Shown here one piece after another: positions 16,213 through 23,710 of a stretch of 51,807 bases of DNA. The notes under the pieces were generated by a model. It saw nothing but the letters and a program-made list of their open reading frames with translations. It had not been told where the DNA came from and did not search any database. The position numbers and the translations under genes are program-made. This DNA is from Acidimicrobiales bacterium (GTDB taxonomy: Bacteria; Actinomycetota; Acidimicrobiia; Acidimicrobiales; Iamiaceae). The stretch spans positions 1-51,807 of the forward strand of contig JAOBWM010000102.1 of the NCBI GenBank assembly GCA_025463365.1, read 5' to 3'. Within the stretch, counting starts at the first letter, position 1; each line of letters begins with the position of its first letter.

Positions 16213-16412
16213 GCGCCGACCTCGCCGGCGCACTGGCCCGCACGCACGAGTGGTTCGAGGTCAACAGCGGATGGGCCCCACCCGATCCCGAGACGATGGC
16301 CGATTGGGCGGCCGAGGGTGCGTGCCGCGCGCCCGACGACTGCTGGGTGGCGCTGCGGGGCACCTGCGAGCACGGCCTCGTGTCGTGGCAGGTGGTGCTC
16401 GACGACCTGTAG
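16209..16412 (+). CDS. Small conserved hypothetical protein (67 aa)
   Basis: Starts at TTG 16209 inside the stop of the previous gene (TTGA), with the same junction sequence TTGAGCGC as the TetR/291-aa boundary. The protein is acidic and aromatic-rich (ARTHEWFEVNSGWAPPD, ADWAAEGACRAPDDCW) with three Cys. It looks like a small folded cytoplasmic protein. No named family is recognised. It ends 16 bases before the CTTGACCG palindrome that precedes the acyl-CoA dehydrogenase gene. Confidence 0.6.
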   Translation: MSADLAGALARTHEWFEVNSGWAPPDPETMADWAAEGACRAPDDCWVALRGTCEHGLVSWQVVLDDL

Positions 16413-16428
16413 GTTGGGCCCACCCCCA

Positions 16429-16446
16429 CTTGACCGAGCGGTCAAG
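16429..16446. promoter_or_regulatory. 18-bp palindromic operator (copy 1 of 4), upstream of acyl-CoA dehydrogenase
   Basis: CTTGACCGAGCGGTCAAG has perfect eight-base arms CTTGACCG/CGGTCAAG around a two-base centre. The same palindrome with a different centre occurs at 25401, 29305 and 31663. It lies 31 bases upstream of the start codon of the acyl-CoA dehydrogenase at 16478. The shape suits a TetR-type repressor dimer; the regulator is not identified. Confidence 0.7.
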
Positions 16447-16477
16447 AGACCGCCGGGGGCCGAAAGGGGAACCACCG

Positions 16478-17734
16478 ATGGACGACGTGCGCGCCGAGGT
16501 CCGGAGCTGGCTGGCTGACAACTGGGATCCCGACCTGACGGTTGGCAAGTGGTGGGAGCGCCTCGGCGACTCGGGCTGGGCCGTCCCCATGTGGCCGGTC
16601 GACTGGCACGGCAAGGGCCTGTCGCGCGACGACGCCAACGCGGTGCGGGCCGAGATCACGGCCCACGGCGCCCTCGGCGCGCCGGGCGGGCTCGGCGTGC
16701 TGCTGGCGGGCCCCACCATCGTCACCCACGGCACCGACGAGCAGAAGCTGCGCTACCTCCGTCCCATCGTCACCGGCCAAGAGGCCTGGTGCCAGCTGTT
16801 CTCCGAGCCCGAAGCCGGCTCCGACCTCGCCGGCCTGCGATCCAGCGCGCTCAAGGATGGCGAGGAGTGGATCGTCAACGGCCAGAAGACCTGGACGTCC
16901 GGCGCCCAGATCGCCGATCTGGGCATGCTCATGGCCCGTACCGATCCGAGCGTCCCCAAGCACCGTGGCATCTCGTACTTCGCCATCGCCATGCACCAGC
17001 CCGGCATCGAGATCCGTCCGCTGCGTGAGATGACGGGCCGGGCGTTGTTCAACGAGGTCTTCATGACCGATGCCCGCGTGGCCGACGACGCCCTCCTCGG
17101 CGGCGCCGGGAACGGCTGGGCGGTCGGGAACACCACCCTCATGTTCGAGCGGTCCGGCCTCGGCGCGGGCGGCGGTGGCGCGGCCTCGGCGGCCCAGCCC
17201 GGCACGATCATGGGCCACCTCGACAAGCGTGCCGGCGACTTCGTCGGCGCCGCCGACAGCGCCCTCGGCGACGCCATGGCAGGGACCAACGCGCAGGGCC
17301 TCATCGCGCTGGCCCGCAAGCGCGGTGTCGCCGACGACCCGGTGCTGCGCCAGGACCTCGTGCAACTGCACATCATGGGCGAGCTGGCCCGGATGTCGAA
17401 CCTGCGCCTGAAGGCGGCGCTGGCGGCCGGCAAGGACATCGGTGGCCTGCCGAACATCTCCAAGCTCTCGATGAGCAACATGATGCGGCTCGTGCGCGAC
17501 CTCGGGCCGCGGATCCTCGGGCCCGGCGGCATGCTCGTCGGCCGGGACGCGCCGGCGGGTGGCCGGGTGGCCGAGGCCACCTTGTTCGCCCCCGCAGTGT
17601 CGATCTACGGCGGCTCCGACCAGGTGCAGCGCAACATCGTCGGCGAGCGCGTCCTGGGCCTCCCGAGCGAGCCCCGCACCGACAAGACCCTGCCGTTCAA
17701 CGAGCTGGCCAAGAGCCGCAGCGCTACGGACTGA
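16478..17734 (+). CDS. Acyl-CoA dehydrogenase family protein
   Basis: Protein of 418 aa from ATG 16478 with ribosome binding site AAAGGGGA. It shows the flavin- and substrate-binding blocks of the family: WCQLFSEPEAGSDLAGL, EEWIVNGQKTWTSGAQ, FNEVFMTDARV and, near the C-terminus, IYGGSDQVQRNIVGERVLGLP. It would oxidise an acyl-CoA (or act in sterol or branched-chain side-chain degradation), passing electrons from FAD to electron-transfer flavoprotein. A Gly/Ala-rich insertion is visible at about residues 228-238. It is preceded by the 18-bp palindrome and overlaps the convergent gamma-glutamyltransferase gene by 11 bases at the 3' end. Confidence 0.92.
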   Translation: MDDVRAEVRSWLADNWDPDLTVGKWWERLGDSGWAVPMWPVDWHGKGLSRDDANAVRAEITAHGALGAPGGLGVLLAGPTIVTHGTDEQKLRYLRPIVTGQEAWCQLFSEPEAGSDLAGLRSSALKDGEEWIVNGQKTWTSGAQIADLGMLMARTDPSVPKHRGISYFAIAMHQPGIEIRPLREMTGRALFNEVFMTDARVADDALLGGAGNGWAVGNTTLMFERSGLGAGGGGAASAAQPGTIMGHLDKRAGDFVGAADSALGDAMAGTNAQGLIALARKRGVADDPVLRQDLVQLHIMGELARMSNLRLKAALAAGKDIGGLPNISKLSMSNMMRLVRDLGPRILGPGGMLVGRDAPAGGRVAEATLFAPAVSIYGGSDQVQRNIVGERVLGLPSEPRTDKTLPFNELAKSRSATD

Positions 17735-19301
17735 CGCGGGTCGCGCCGACCCGAGTCGCGCCGCCGCGCCTCGGGTCGCCGGCGGCATCGAGGCCCGGGC
17801 GCACCGCGTGCACGCCGCCGAAGTACATGCTCTGCGCCGGCCAGGCGTTGATCGGTCCGACGGTGGCCAGCGCGGCGAGCACGTCGTCGGCCAGGCCCGG
17901 TTCCACCTCGAGGTGGTCGGTGTCCCAGTGCACCCGCGGCGCCTCCACGGCTCGTCGCAGGTCGGCGTCGTGGTCGATCACGGCCGTGAGGACCTGTAGC
18001 AGCGCCGAGCGGATGCGCTTGGAGCCGCCGCTGCCGAGGGCCAGGTCGACGGCGCCCGACCCGTCGAGCACGAACGTCGGCGACATCATCGAAGCCACGC
18101 GCAGCCCTGGGGGAGAGGCGTGGAAGCCGTCGGGGTGGAGGTCGTCCTCGCCCAGCATGTTGTTGCAGGAGATGCCGGTGCCAGCGATCACGTCGCCCGA
18201 GCACTCACCGTTGGAGGTGGTCATGGCGGCGACGTTCCCCTCGGCGTCGGCCACCGTGACGTGGGTGGTCCCGCGGTTCACCGACGGACGGGTGCGGGGG
18301 TCGTCGCCAGCGTCGTCGCCAATGTCCTCCCCCGGGCCGCCACCGAGGTCGCCCCGCAGCGCGGCAAGCACCTCGGGGTGGCCGGCAGCTCGGTCCCGAT
18401 CGATGCCGAGCATCACGGTGGCGAGGGCCACCGCGAGGTCGGGCGACCCGGCCGGCGGGAGCGGTCCGGCGGCATCGAGGCGGCGTAGGGCGAGACCCAG
18501 GAGCGCGCCGCCGAAGGTCGGGGGCGGATTGGTCACGATGGTCCGGCCGCGGTAGCTGGCACGCAACGGCACTCGCTCGATCACTCGGTACGCCGCCAGG
18601 TCCTCGACGGTGAGGAGGCCACCTCCGGCACCGAGCTGGTCGACGAGGGCCCTCGCCGCGGCACCGACGTAGAACGTCGCCGACGGATCCGATCCGAGAC
18701 GGTCGAGGAACGCGCCGAGGTCCGGGTTGTGCAGGAGGTCGCCGGCGCCGAGCAGGGTGCCCTCGGGGAAGAAGATCGCCCGGCTCGCCTCGGTGCGGCT
18801 GAGGATCGGTGCGAGGAGCGCGAGGTCCGTTGCCTGGCTGGCTGACACCGCGACGCCGTGCTCGGCGAGGCGCACGGCCGGAGCCACCACCTCGGCGAGT
18901 GGCAGTCGGCCGAGGCGGGCGTGGACGTGGAGGTAGCCGGCGAGGATGCCGGGGACGGCGACCGAGCCCGGCCCGCAGTGGAAGCTCTGGTCGGCCGCGG
19001 CGAAGGCCACCGACACCTCCTCGAACACGGGATCCGGCGCGCCGTCGGGCCGGCCGCGGCCAGGGGTGTCGACGAAGAAGTCGAACAGCGTGTCGCGCCC
19101 GTCGGGCGTGCGGGCGAGCAGGAAGCCGCCTCCGGCGAGGCTCGTGAACCCCGGCTCGCACACCGTCGCTGCGAAGCCGGCCGCGAGCACCGCGTCGAAC
19201 GCGTTGCCTCCCGCCGCGAGGATGGCCGCGGCCGCGTCCGCGCTGGCCTCGTGGCCGGCGGCGACCATGGCCTGCGGGGTCCGGGTGCTCATGGTCGCCA
19301 A
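17724..19301 (-). CDS. ggt: Gamma-glutamyltransferase family protein
   Basis: Protein of 525 aa. The family N-terminus is visible (MVAAGHEASADAAAAILAAGGNAFDAVLAAG), as is the autoprocessing site: NRGTTHVTVADAEGN, where the first of the two Thr is the expected nucleophile exposed after cleavage. GGSKRIRSALLQVL matches the conserved late motif. GGT enzymes hydrolyse or transfer the gamma-glutamyl group of glutathione-type or polyglutamyl substrates. There is no clear signal peptide at the N-terminus (MATMSTRTPQAM), so it may be cytoplasmic or an acylase-like relative. It lies 39 bases downstream of the SGNH lipoprotein gene on the same strand. Confidence 0.88.
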   Translation of the reverse strand: MATMSTRTPQAMVAAGHEASADAAAAILAAGGNAFDAVLAAGFAATVCEPGFTSLAGGGFLLARTPDGRDTLFDFFVDTPGRGRPDGAPDPVFEEVSVAFAAADQSFHCGPGSVAVPGILAGYLHVHARLGRLPLAEVVAPAVRLAEHGVAVSASQATDLALLAPILSRTEASRAIFFPEGTLLGAGDLLHNPDLGAFLDRLGSDPSATFYVGAAARALVDQLGAGGGLLTVEDLAAYRVIERVPLRASYRGRTIVTNPPPTFGGALLGLALRRLDAAGPLPPAGSPDLAVALATVMLGIDRDRAAGHPEVLAALRGDLGGGPGEDIGDDAGDDPRTRPSVNRGTTHVTVADAEGNVAAMTTSNGECSGDVIAGTGISCNNMLGEDDLHPDGFHASPPGLRVASMMSPTFVLDGSGAVDLALGSGGSKRIRSALLQVLTAVIDHDADLRRAVEAPRVHWDTDHLEVEPGLADDVLAALATVGPINAWPAQSMYFGGVHAVRPGLDAAGDPRRGGATRVGATRVSP

Positions 19302-19340
19302 GCTAGGCAGCGGTGCGGGGCCGCCCCGCGATCGGCTCGG

Positions 19341-20231
19341 TCAGCTCGTGACGACGGCGTTGATCGCCGCCTTCACGACCGTGGCCGTGTTGCGCATGCC
19401 GGCCGCGTTGGGGTGCACCGGCGCCGCGACCGAGGTGGGGATGAGCCCCTCCACCCACTTGCTGCCCGAGCAGAAGTCGTGGCCGATGCTCGACGTGGCG
19501 GTGTCGACGTAGCGGACGTGGCCGGCGGCAGCCCGAGCCTTCAACATGGCGTTGAGAGACTTGGCCACGCCCCGCAGGTACGGGATGTCACTCGGGAGGA
19601 TCGGCACGAGCGGGTAGCAGCCCGAACCCGTCTCCGGGATGATCGTGGGATAGCCGATCACGAAGACCTTGGCCTGGGTGCCCTTCTTCTTGATGTCGGC
19701 GATGGCCTTGTCGATCTTCGGCGCCGCCGCATCGATGCGCTCCTGCAACTCGTCGCGGCCGTCGTGGACGTAGTCGCCCTTGCAACCGGCGCCGAACGGG
19801 TTCTGGGTGGCGCAGTTCTTCACGATGTCGGTGAAGCCGATGTCGTTGCCGCCGAGGCCCATGGTGACGACCTTGCTGTGGTCGTTGACCGAGTTGAGCT
19901 GCGGCGGGTTGGCGGGGCCCGGCGTGACGTTCTGGGCCGCGTACAGGTCCTTGGTCGTCGCCCCCGAGCAGCTCACGTCGACGAACTTCGTCGTCTTGAT
20001 CGCGCCGTTGGTGAGGTGCGGGTAGTTCTTGTCCGAGCGGAGGCACCCGAGCGGGCTGGTGGACTGGTTCGGGATCAGCGGCCCGGCGGTGTAGCTGTCG
20101 CCCAGCGCGACGTAGGTGTCGGGGATCGGTGGCTTGCAGGCCGTGAGGCCGGTGGTCGCCAGCACGAGTCCGGCCAGACCCAAGGCCGCTCCGCCGAGCG
20201 ACCGGCGGCGTCCATTGATGAAGCGTCCCAT
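19341..20231 (-). CDS. SGNH/GDSL-family lipase or esterase, lipoprotein
   Basis: Protein of 296 aa from ATG 20231 (MGRFINGRRRSLGG). The N-terminus is a lipoprotein signal: basic residues, a hydrophobic stretch and the lipobox LTAC with Cys at about residue 32. The four SGNH blocks follow: YVALGDSYTAG (Ser nucleophile), a Gly in block II, GLGGNDIGF (Asn) and the late HPNAAG with the catalytic His. This group resembles the Streptomyces SGNH lipases. It should be exported, lipid-anchored and cleave ester bonds outside the cell. The longer upstream frame has low-complexity Pro/Arg/Ser content and is not coding. Confidence 0.9.
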   Translation of the reverse strand: MGRFINGRRRSLGGAALGLAGLVLATTGLTACKPPIPDTYVALGDSYTAGPLIPNQSTSPLGCLRSDKNYPHLTNGAIKTTKFVDVSCSGATTKDLYAAQNVTPGPANPPQLNSVNDHSKVVTMGLGGNDIGFTDIVKNCATQNPFGAGCKGDYVHDGRDELQERIDAAAPKIDKAIADIKKKGTQAKVFVIGYPTIIPETGSGCYPLVPILPSDIPYLRGVAKSLNAMLKARAAAGHVRYVDTATSSIGHDFCSGSKWVEGLIPTSVAAPVHPNAAGMRNTATVVKAAINAVVTS

Positions 20232-20255
20232 GATCGATTCCCCCTTCGACCGGCG

Positions 20256-20276
20256 GGGGCCCTCGTGCAGGGCCCC
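20256..20276. promoter_or_regulatory. Hairpin in the leader between the SGNH lipase and sigma genes
   Basis: Perfect eight-base stem GGGGCCCT / AGGGCCCC with a five-base loop CGTGC, located 25 bases upstream of the lipase start in the divergent region 20232-20353. On the minus strand TACGAT just beyond it (about 20300) resembles a -10 box, which would place the hairpin in the lipase 5' leader. Function is unknown. Confidence 0.4.
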
Positions 20277-20353
20277 GGCGCGCCGGACATCGGTCCGGAT
20301 CGTATCCCAGCCGGCGCGCACAAGCGGGTAAACCTGGGTGCCGGCTGCGGCGA

Positions 20354-21133
20354 GTGGGCGTCGTGCGAGGACCGGTGAGCGGAGGGGCAGTGGACGTGGG
20401 GGTCGTGCGGGCGGTGAGCGGGGGGATCGTGGACGTGGGGCTCGTGGACGTGGGGGTCGTGGACGTGGAGGTCGTGGACGTGGGGGTCGTGGAGGTGGGG
20501 CTGGATGCGGTGCCGTCCCCGGCATCGTTCGACGACCTGTACCGAGCCGAGTGGAGCGGGCTGGTCGCGCTCGGGTGGTCGCTCACCGGCTCGTGGACCG
20601 CCGCCGAGGAACTGGCCCAGGACGCGTTCGCCGATGCGTACCGCCGTTGGGACGAGGTCTCGGGTCTCGATCGACCCGGTGCCTGGGTGCGCAGAGCGGT
20701 GCTCAACCGGGCCGCCTCGCACCACCGGAGCCAGGGCGTCCAGGCCCGCGGACTTCGCCGGTTCTCGGCTCGGGCCGAGGCGGAAGCTGACCGGGCCGGC
20801 ACCGATCGCACCGGGGACCGGGCCGCAGACCAGGTGAGCGACCCGGCCTTCTGGGCTGCGGTGCGATCTCTGCCTGATCGCCAGGTCGCGTGCGTCGCGC
20901 TCCACTACCTGGAGGACCGATCCGTCGCCGACATCGCCGACGTCCTCGGCATCAGCGCCGCCACCGTGAAGGTCCACCTCCACCGCGGTCGCCTGAACCT
21001 GGCCAAGCAACTCGCCGCCTTGGCCGATACCTCGCCACCCGGCACCGACTCCTCGCCCGAGGTGGGCACGACCACCGACCGCACGACCACCGACCGCACG
21101 ACCACCGCTCCCACCGGGGAGGAGGACCGATGA
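20354..21133 (+). CDS. ECF-type RNA polymerase sigma factor
   Basis: Region 2 is FDDLYRAEWSGLVALGWSLT through AAEELAQDAFADAYRRW. Region 4 is LPDRQVACVALHYLEDRSVA followed by the helix-turn-helix DIADVLGISAATVKVHLHRG. This is the SigE/SigM-like group of extracytoplasmic sigma factors. The start is uncertain: GTG 20354 gives 259 aa, but residues 20-50 are only VVDVG-type repeats encoded by 15-bp tandem repeats. A start after them near 20500 would still give a full sigma factor. The C-terminal tail carries a second repeat (DRTTT). It overlaps the next gene by four bases (ATGA), where an anti-sigma factor would be expected. Confidence 0.85.
   Translation: MGVVRGPVSGGAVDVGVVRAVSGGIVDVGLVDVGVVDVEVVDVGVVEVGLDAVPSPASFDDLYRAEWSGLVALGWSLTGSWTAAEELAQDAFADAYRRWDEVSGLDRPGAWVRRAVLNRAASHHRSQGVQARGLRRFSARAEAEADRAGTDRTGDRAADQVSDPAFWAAVRSLPDRQVACVALHYLEDRSVADIADVLGISAATVKVHLHRGRLNLAKQLAALADTSPPGTDSSPEVGTTTDRTTTDRTTTAPTGEEDR
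20426..20500. repeat. 15-bp tandem repeat, five copies, at the 5' end of the sigma gene
   Basis: Five head-to-tail units close to GTCGTGGACGTGGGG (20426, 20441, 20456, 20471, 20486), differing by one or two bases. In the sigma reading frame they encode VDVGL/VDVGV-type pentapeptides. The repeat also multiplies possible GTG start codons, which makes the true start hard to place. Confidence 0.85.
21071..21109. repeat. 15-bp tandem repeat at the 3' end of the sigma gene
   Basis: Two identical copies of ACCACCGACCGCACG followed by a partial third. They encode the TTDRT/DRTTT repeat in the C-terminal tail of the sigma factor, just before the ATGA overlap with the next gene. Confidence 0.8.
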
Positions 21134-22683
21134 ACGACCGCGACCTGCTCGACCAGCTCGATCGCCGGGGCCGCACTGCCGCCGACGACCTCACCGCCCG
21201 GGCCGCCGCCCGGCCCCGGCCGCCGGCCCCCGTGGACGGTGACGTCCATCTGGCGGCGCGGACCCCGGCGCGCCTCGGGACACCCCGCCGCCGGGTGCTC
21301 GCGATCGCGGCCGCCGTGCTCGTCCTGGCGGCCGGAGCCGCCGGCCTCGCCCTCCGTGATCATCGCGACGACGACAAGCCCGCCGACGTCATCAGCACCG
21401 ATCCGCCCCCCTACGTCGCCACCGACCTGCCGAAGGGGTACACCGCCGCCGGAGTGTCCGATCCCCCTGCGCTCGATGTCGATCTGACGCCCGGGGACCT
21501 CGGGGTCTACGGACCATCGGGCGGACGACCCGAGCTCGGCATCCAGGTGCTCGCCGTCGTTGGAGCCGGACTACCAGGCGACGCGCCGCGGATCGCCGTC
21601 GGCGGCCGCACGGGTTACCGCCTCGGCGATGGTCGGACCGGACCCAGGCAGGTCGTCGTCCCGGTCGGCCGCCGGTTCGTGTACCTGATGAGCCCCACGG
21701 TCGGGTTCGACCGGCTCGCGGCAGCCGGTGCACACGTGCACGTGCACGGGCTCGAGGTGGACGTCGACGCGGCAGACCTCCCTGCGGGATGGACGAAGCT
21801 CGGGTCCACACCGGCAGGCACGGTCCTGGTCGGGGCCGGCGCGTTCGTTCAGACGGGCTCGGGCAAGACCGCGTCCTATTCGTCAGCCGCTCCGAGGGGC
21901 GGCGGTCTTGTCTACGTACGCAGCGCAACGGGGGACGCGCTTGGGGTCGAAGCCTCCCGGATCGTCGTCGGCACGGCCCGCGACGCCCGGGTGCGCGGCC
22001 ATCACGCGGTGCTCGGGCAGACCCGTGTCCGGCTGGCTGGCGGCACCACCACGCTGCCGGTCCGCACCCTCATCTGGCTCGAGGCGCCGGGTCACCTGGT
22101 TGCGGTCACCGGCTACAACCTCTCCGAGCGCGACTTGATCGCCGTCGCCGCAGGTGTGCGACCGGCTACGCCGTCACAGTGGAACGAGCTCGAAAAGCGC
22201 ACCCGCCTGAACGACTTCGATTCCGACAACGCAACCTCGAAGACGATCGGCACAGGGCGATTCGCCGACGGCCAGGCGTGGAAGCTCCGATTCCAGACAG
22301 AGTCCTCCGGAGGTGAGCACCAGCCCCAACCCACGCCGCACCTCGACATCGCCCGCCCTCGCCTCGGGAACATCGGTCGGTCCTATTCCGGGCATGGTCC
22401 GGCGGCTGAGGGGGACGAAGGTCCCGACGGGCTCACCGACCCCGACGAGCGGTTCACCTGGACCGAGGTCGTGTCCGCTGACGGGCGGCGGTACGCGGAC
22501 GGGTTCCTGGCTGGGCCGGTCGCCGATGTGGTGGTGCGCGACCGAGAGGGACGCACCGTGGCGACAGCCGAGATCGTGACGGGCCAGGGCGTGCGGGCGT
22601 GGGTGGTCGTCCTCCCCGCGGACGCTCGATCCGTGGTGGCCCTGGATGCCGGTGGAGTGGAGCTCGGCCACATCACCGTCTGA
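21130..22683 (+). CDS. Membrane-anchored protein in the anti-sigma position
   Basis: Protein of 517 aa whose ATG overlaps the sigma stop (ATGA). The N-terminal 60 residues are cytoplasmic and charged (MNDRDLLDQLDRRGRTAADD), followed by a single membrane helix VLAIAAAVLVLAAGAAGLAL at about residues 57-77. The remaining 440 residues are extracytoplasmic and beta-rich. This matches the topology of ECF anti-sigma factors, but there is no zinc-binding HxxxCxxC signature, and the outer part is much longer than usual. It may sense an envelope signal. The C-terminal domain (DPDERFTWTEVVSADGRRYA) looks like an immunoglobulin-like fold. Family not recognised. Confidence 0.7.
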   Translation: MNDRDLLDQLDRRGRTAADDLTARAAARPRPPAPVDGDVHLAARTPARLGTPRRRVLAIAAAVLVLAAGAAGLALRDHRDDDKPADVISTDPPPYVATDLPKGYTAAGVSDPPALDVDLTPGDLGVYGPSGGRPELGIQVLAVVGAGLPGDAPRIAVGGRTGYRLGDGRTGPRQVVVPVGRRFVYLMSPTVGFDRLAAAGAHVHVHGLEVDVDAADLPAGWTKLGSTPAGTVLVGAGAFVQTGSGKTASYSSAAPRGGGLVYVRSATGDALGVEASRIVVGTARDARVRGHHAVLGQTRVRLAGGTTTLPVRTLIWLEAPGHLVAVTGYNLSERDLIAVAAGVRPATPSQWNELEKRTRLNDFDSDNATSKTIGTGRFADGQAWKLRFQTESSGGEHQPQPTPHLDIARPRLGNIGRSYSGHGPAAEGDEGPDGLTDPDERFTWTEVVSADGRRYADGFLAGPVADVVVRDREGRTVATAEIVTGQGVRAWVVVLPADARSVVALDAGGVELGHITV

Positions 22684-22701
22684 GGTGGGCCGAGCCGCAG
22701 G

Positions 22702-23601
22702 TCAGCCTCCGAGGGCCTTGAGGGTGCCCATGAGCTCCTCGGTGAGGTTGGCCGGGACGGCGTAGCCCTCTTCGTTGCGGATCTCGTCGAAGTGGTCGCG
22801 GATGTCCTCGACGGTGAGGCTCTCGGTGTCGGTCCAACCGGGGGTGACGCCGGTGAAGATGCGGGCCACGTGGCCGCCGCCGCAGGAGTACACCTCGCCG
22901 GTGACCGGCACGTCCTCGTGGGCGAGCCAGGCGACGACGGGGGTGATGAACGAGGGGTCGAGCTTGTCGGCCATGGCGCCGAGCAGCTCCTCGGTCATGC
23001 GGGTCTTGGCGACCGGGGCGATGGCGTTGGCCTTGATGTTGTTCTTGGCGCCCTCGACGGCGAGGACCCGGGTGAACCCGACCAGCCCGGCCTTGGCGGC
23101 GCCGTAGTTGGTCTGGCCGAAGTTCCCGAAGATGCCGGCGGCGGAGGAGGTGTTCACGATGCGGCCGTAGTTCTGCTCGCGCATGGGCTCCCACGCGGCG
23201 TGGGTCACGTAGAACGCACCCTTGAGGTGGACGTCGATCACGGGCTCGAGCTTCTCGGCGTCCATGTTCTTGAACGCCGCGTCCCGCAGGATGCCGGCGT
23301 TGTTGATCACGATGTCGATGCGGCCGAAGGTGTCGAGCGCGGTCTGGATGATCGCCTTGCCGCCCTCAGGTGTGGCCACGGTGTCGTAGTTGGCGACGGC
23401 CTCGCCACCGGCGGCCTTGATCTCGTCGACCACCTTCTGGGCGGCGGTGTGGGACCCACCCTCGCCGTCGACGGACCCGCCGAGGTCGTTGACCACGATC
23501 AGGGCGCCGCGCGTGGCCAGCTCGAGCGCGTGCGAGCGGCCGAGGCCGCCTCCGGCGCCGGTGATGACCGCGACCTTGCCGTCGTAACCGAGATCAGCCA
23601 T
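22702..23601 (-). CDS. SDR-family 3-hydroxyacyl-CoA dehydrogenase (multifunctional-enzyme type)
   Basis: Protein of 299 aa from ATG 23601 (MADLGYDGKVAVITGAGGGL). It has ITGAGGGLGRSHALELA, VVNDLGGSVDGEG, INNAGILRD, the catalytic Ser in VNTSSAAGIFGN and YGAAKAG as YxxxK. VNDLGG after the second strand and NTSSAAGIFGNFGQTNY are characteristic of the dehydrogenase part of peroxisomal multifunctional enzyme 2 (17beta-HSD4). A role in fatty-acid or sterol side-chain beta-oxidation is therefore likely. It follows the acyl-CoA synthetase gene on the same strand after 109 bases. Confidence 0.9.
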   Translation of the reverse strand: MADLGYDGKVAVITGAGGGLGRSHALELATRGALIVVNDLGGSVDGEGGSHTAAQKVVDEIKAAGGEAVANYDTVATPEGGKAIIQTALDTFGRIDIVINNAGILRDAAFKNMDAEKLEPVIDVHLKGAFYVTHAAWEPMREQNYGRIVNTSSAAGIFGNFGQTNYGAAKAGLVGFTRVLAVEGAKNNIKANAIAPVAKTRMTEELLGAMADKLDPSFITPVVAWLAHEDVPVTGEVYSCGGGHVARIFTGVTPGWTDTESLTVEDIRDHFDEIRNEEGYAVPANLTEELMGTLKALGG

Positions 23602-23710
23602 GGGTTCGTTGCTCCTGAGGGGGTCGTTTGAGGGCCCGACCACGCTACTTCGTGCCGCTCGGCGCCCCTGAACCCTCGTCCGACCCGAACCTGGTCGCGC
23701 CGCGGCTGGA

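Noticed and set aside
16459-17788. Minus-strand frame opposite the acyl-CoA dehydrogenase gene
   Set aside because: Antisense shadow; the plus strand has a ribosome binding site and all family motifs.
19341-20525. Extended N-terminus of the SGNH lipase
   Set aside because: The added residues are Pro/Arg/Ser repeats that are the complement of the sigma-gene tandem repeat; the lipoprotein signal begins at ATG 20231.
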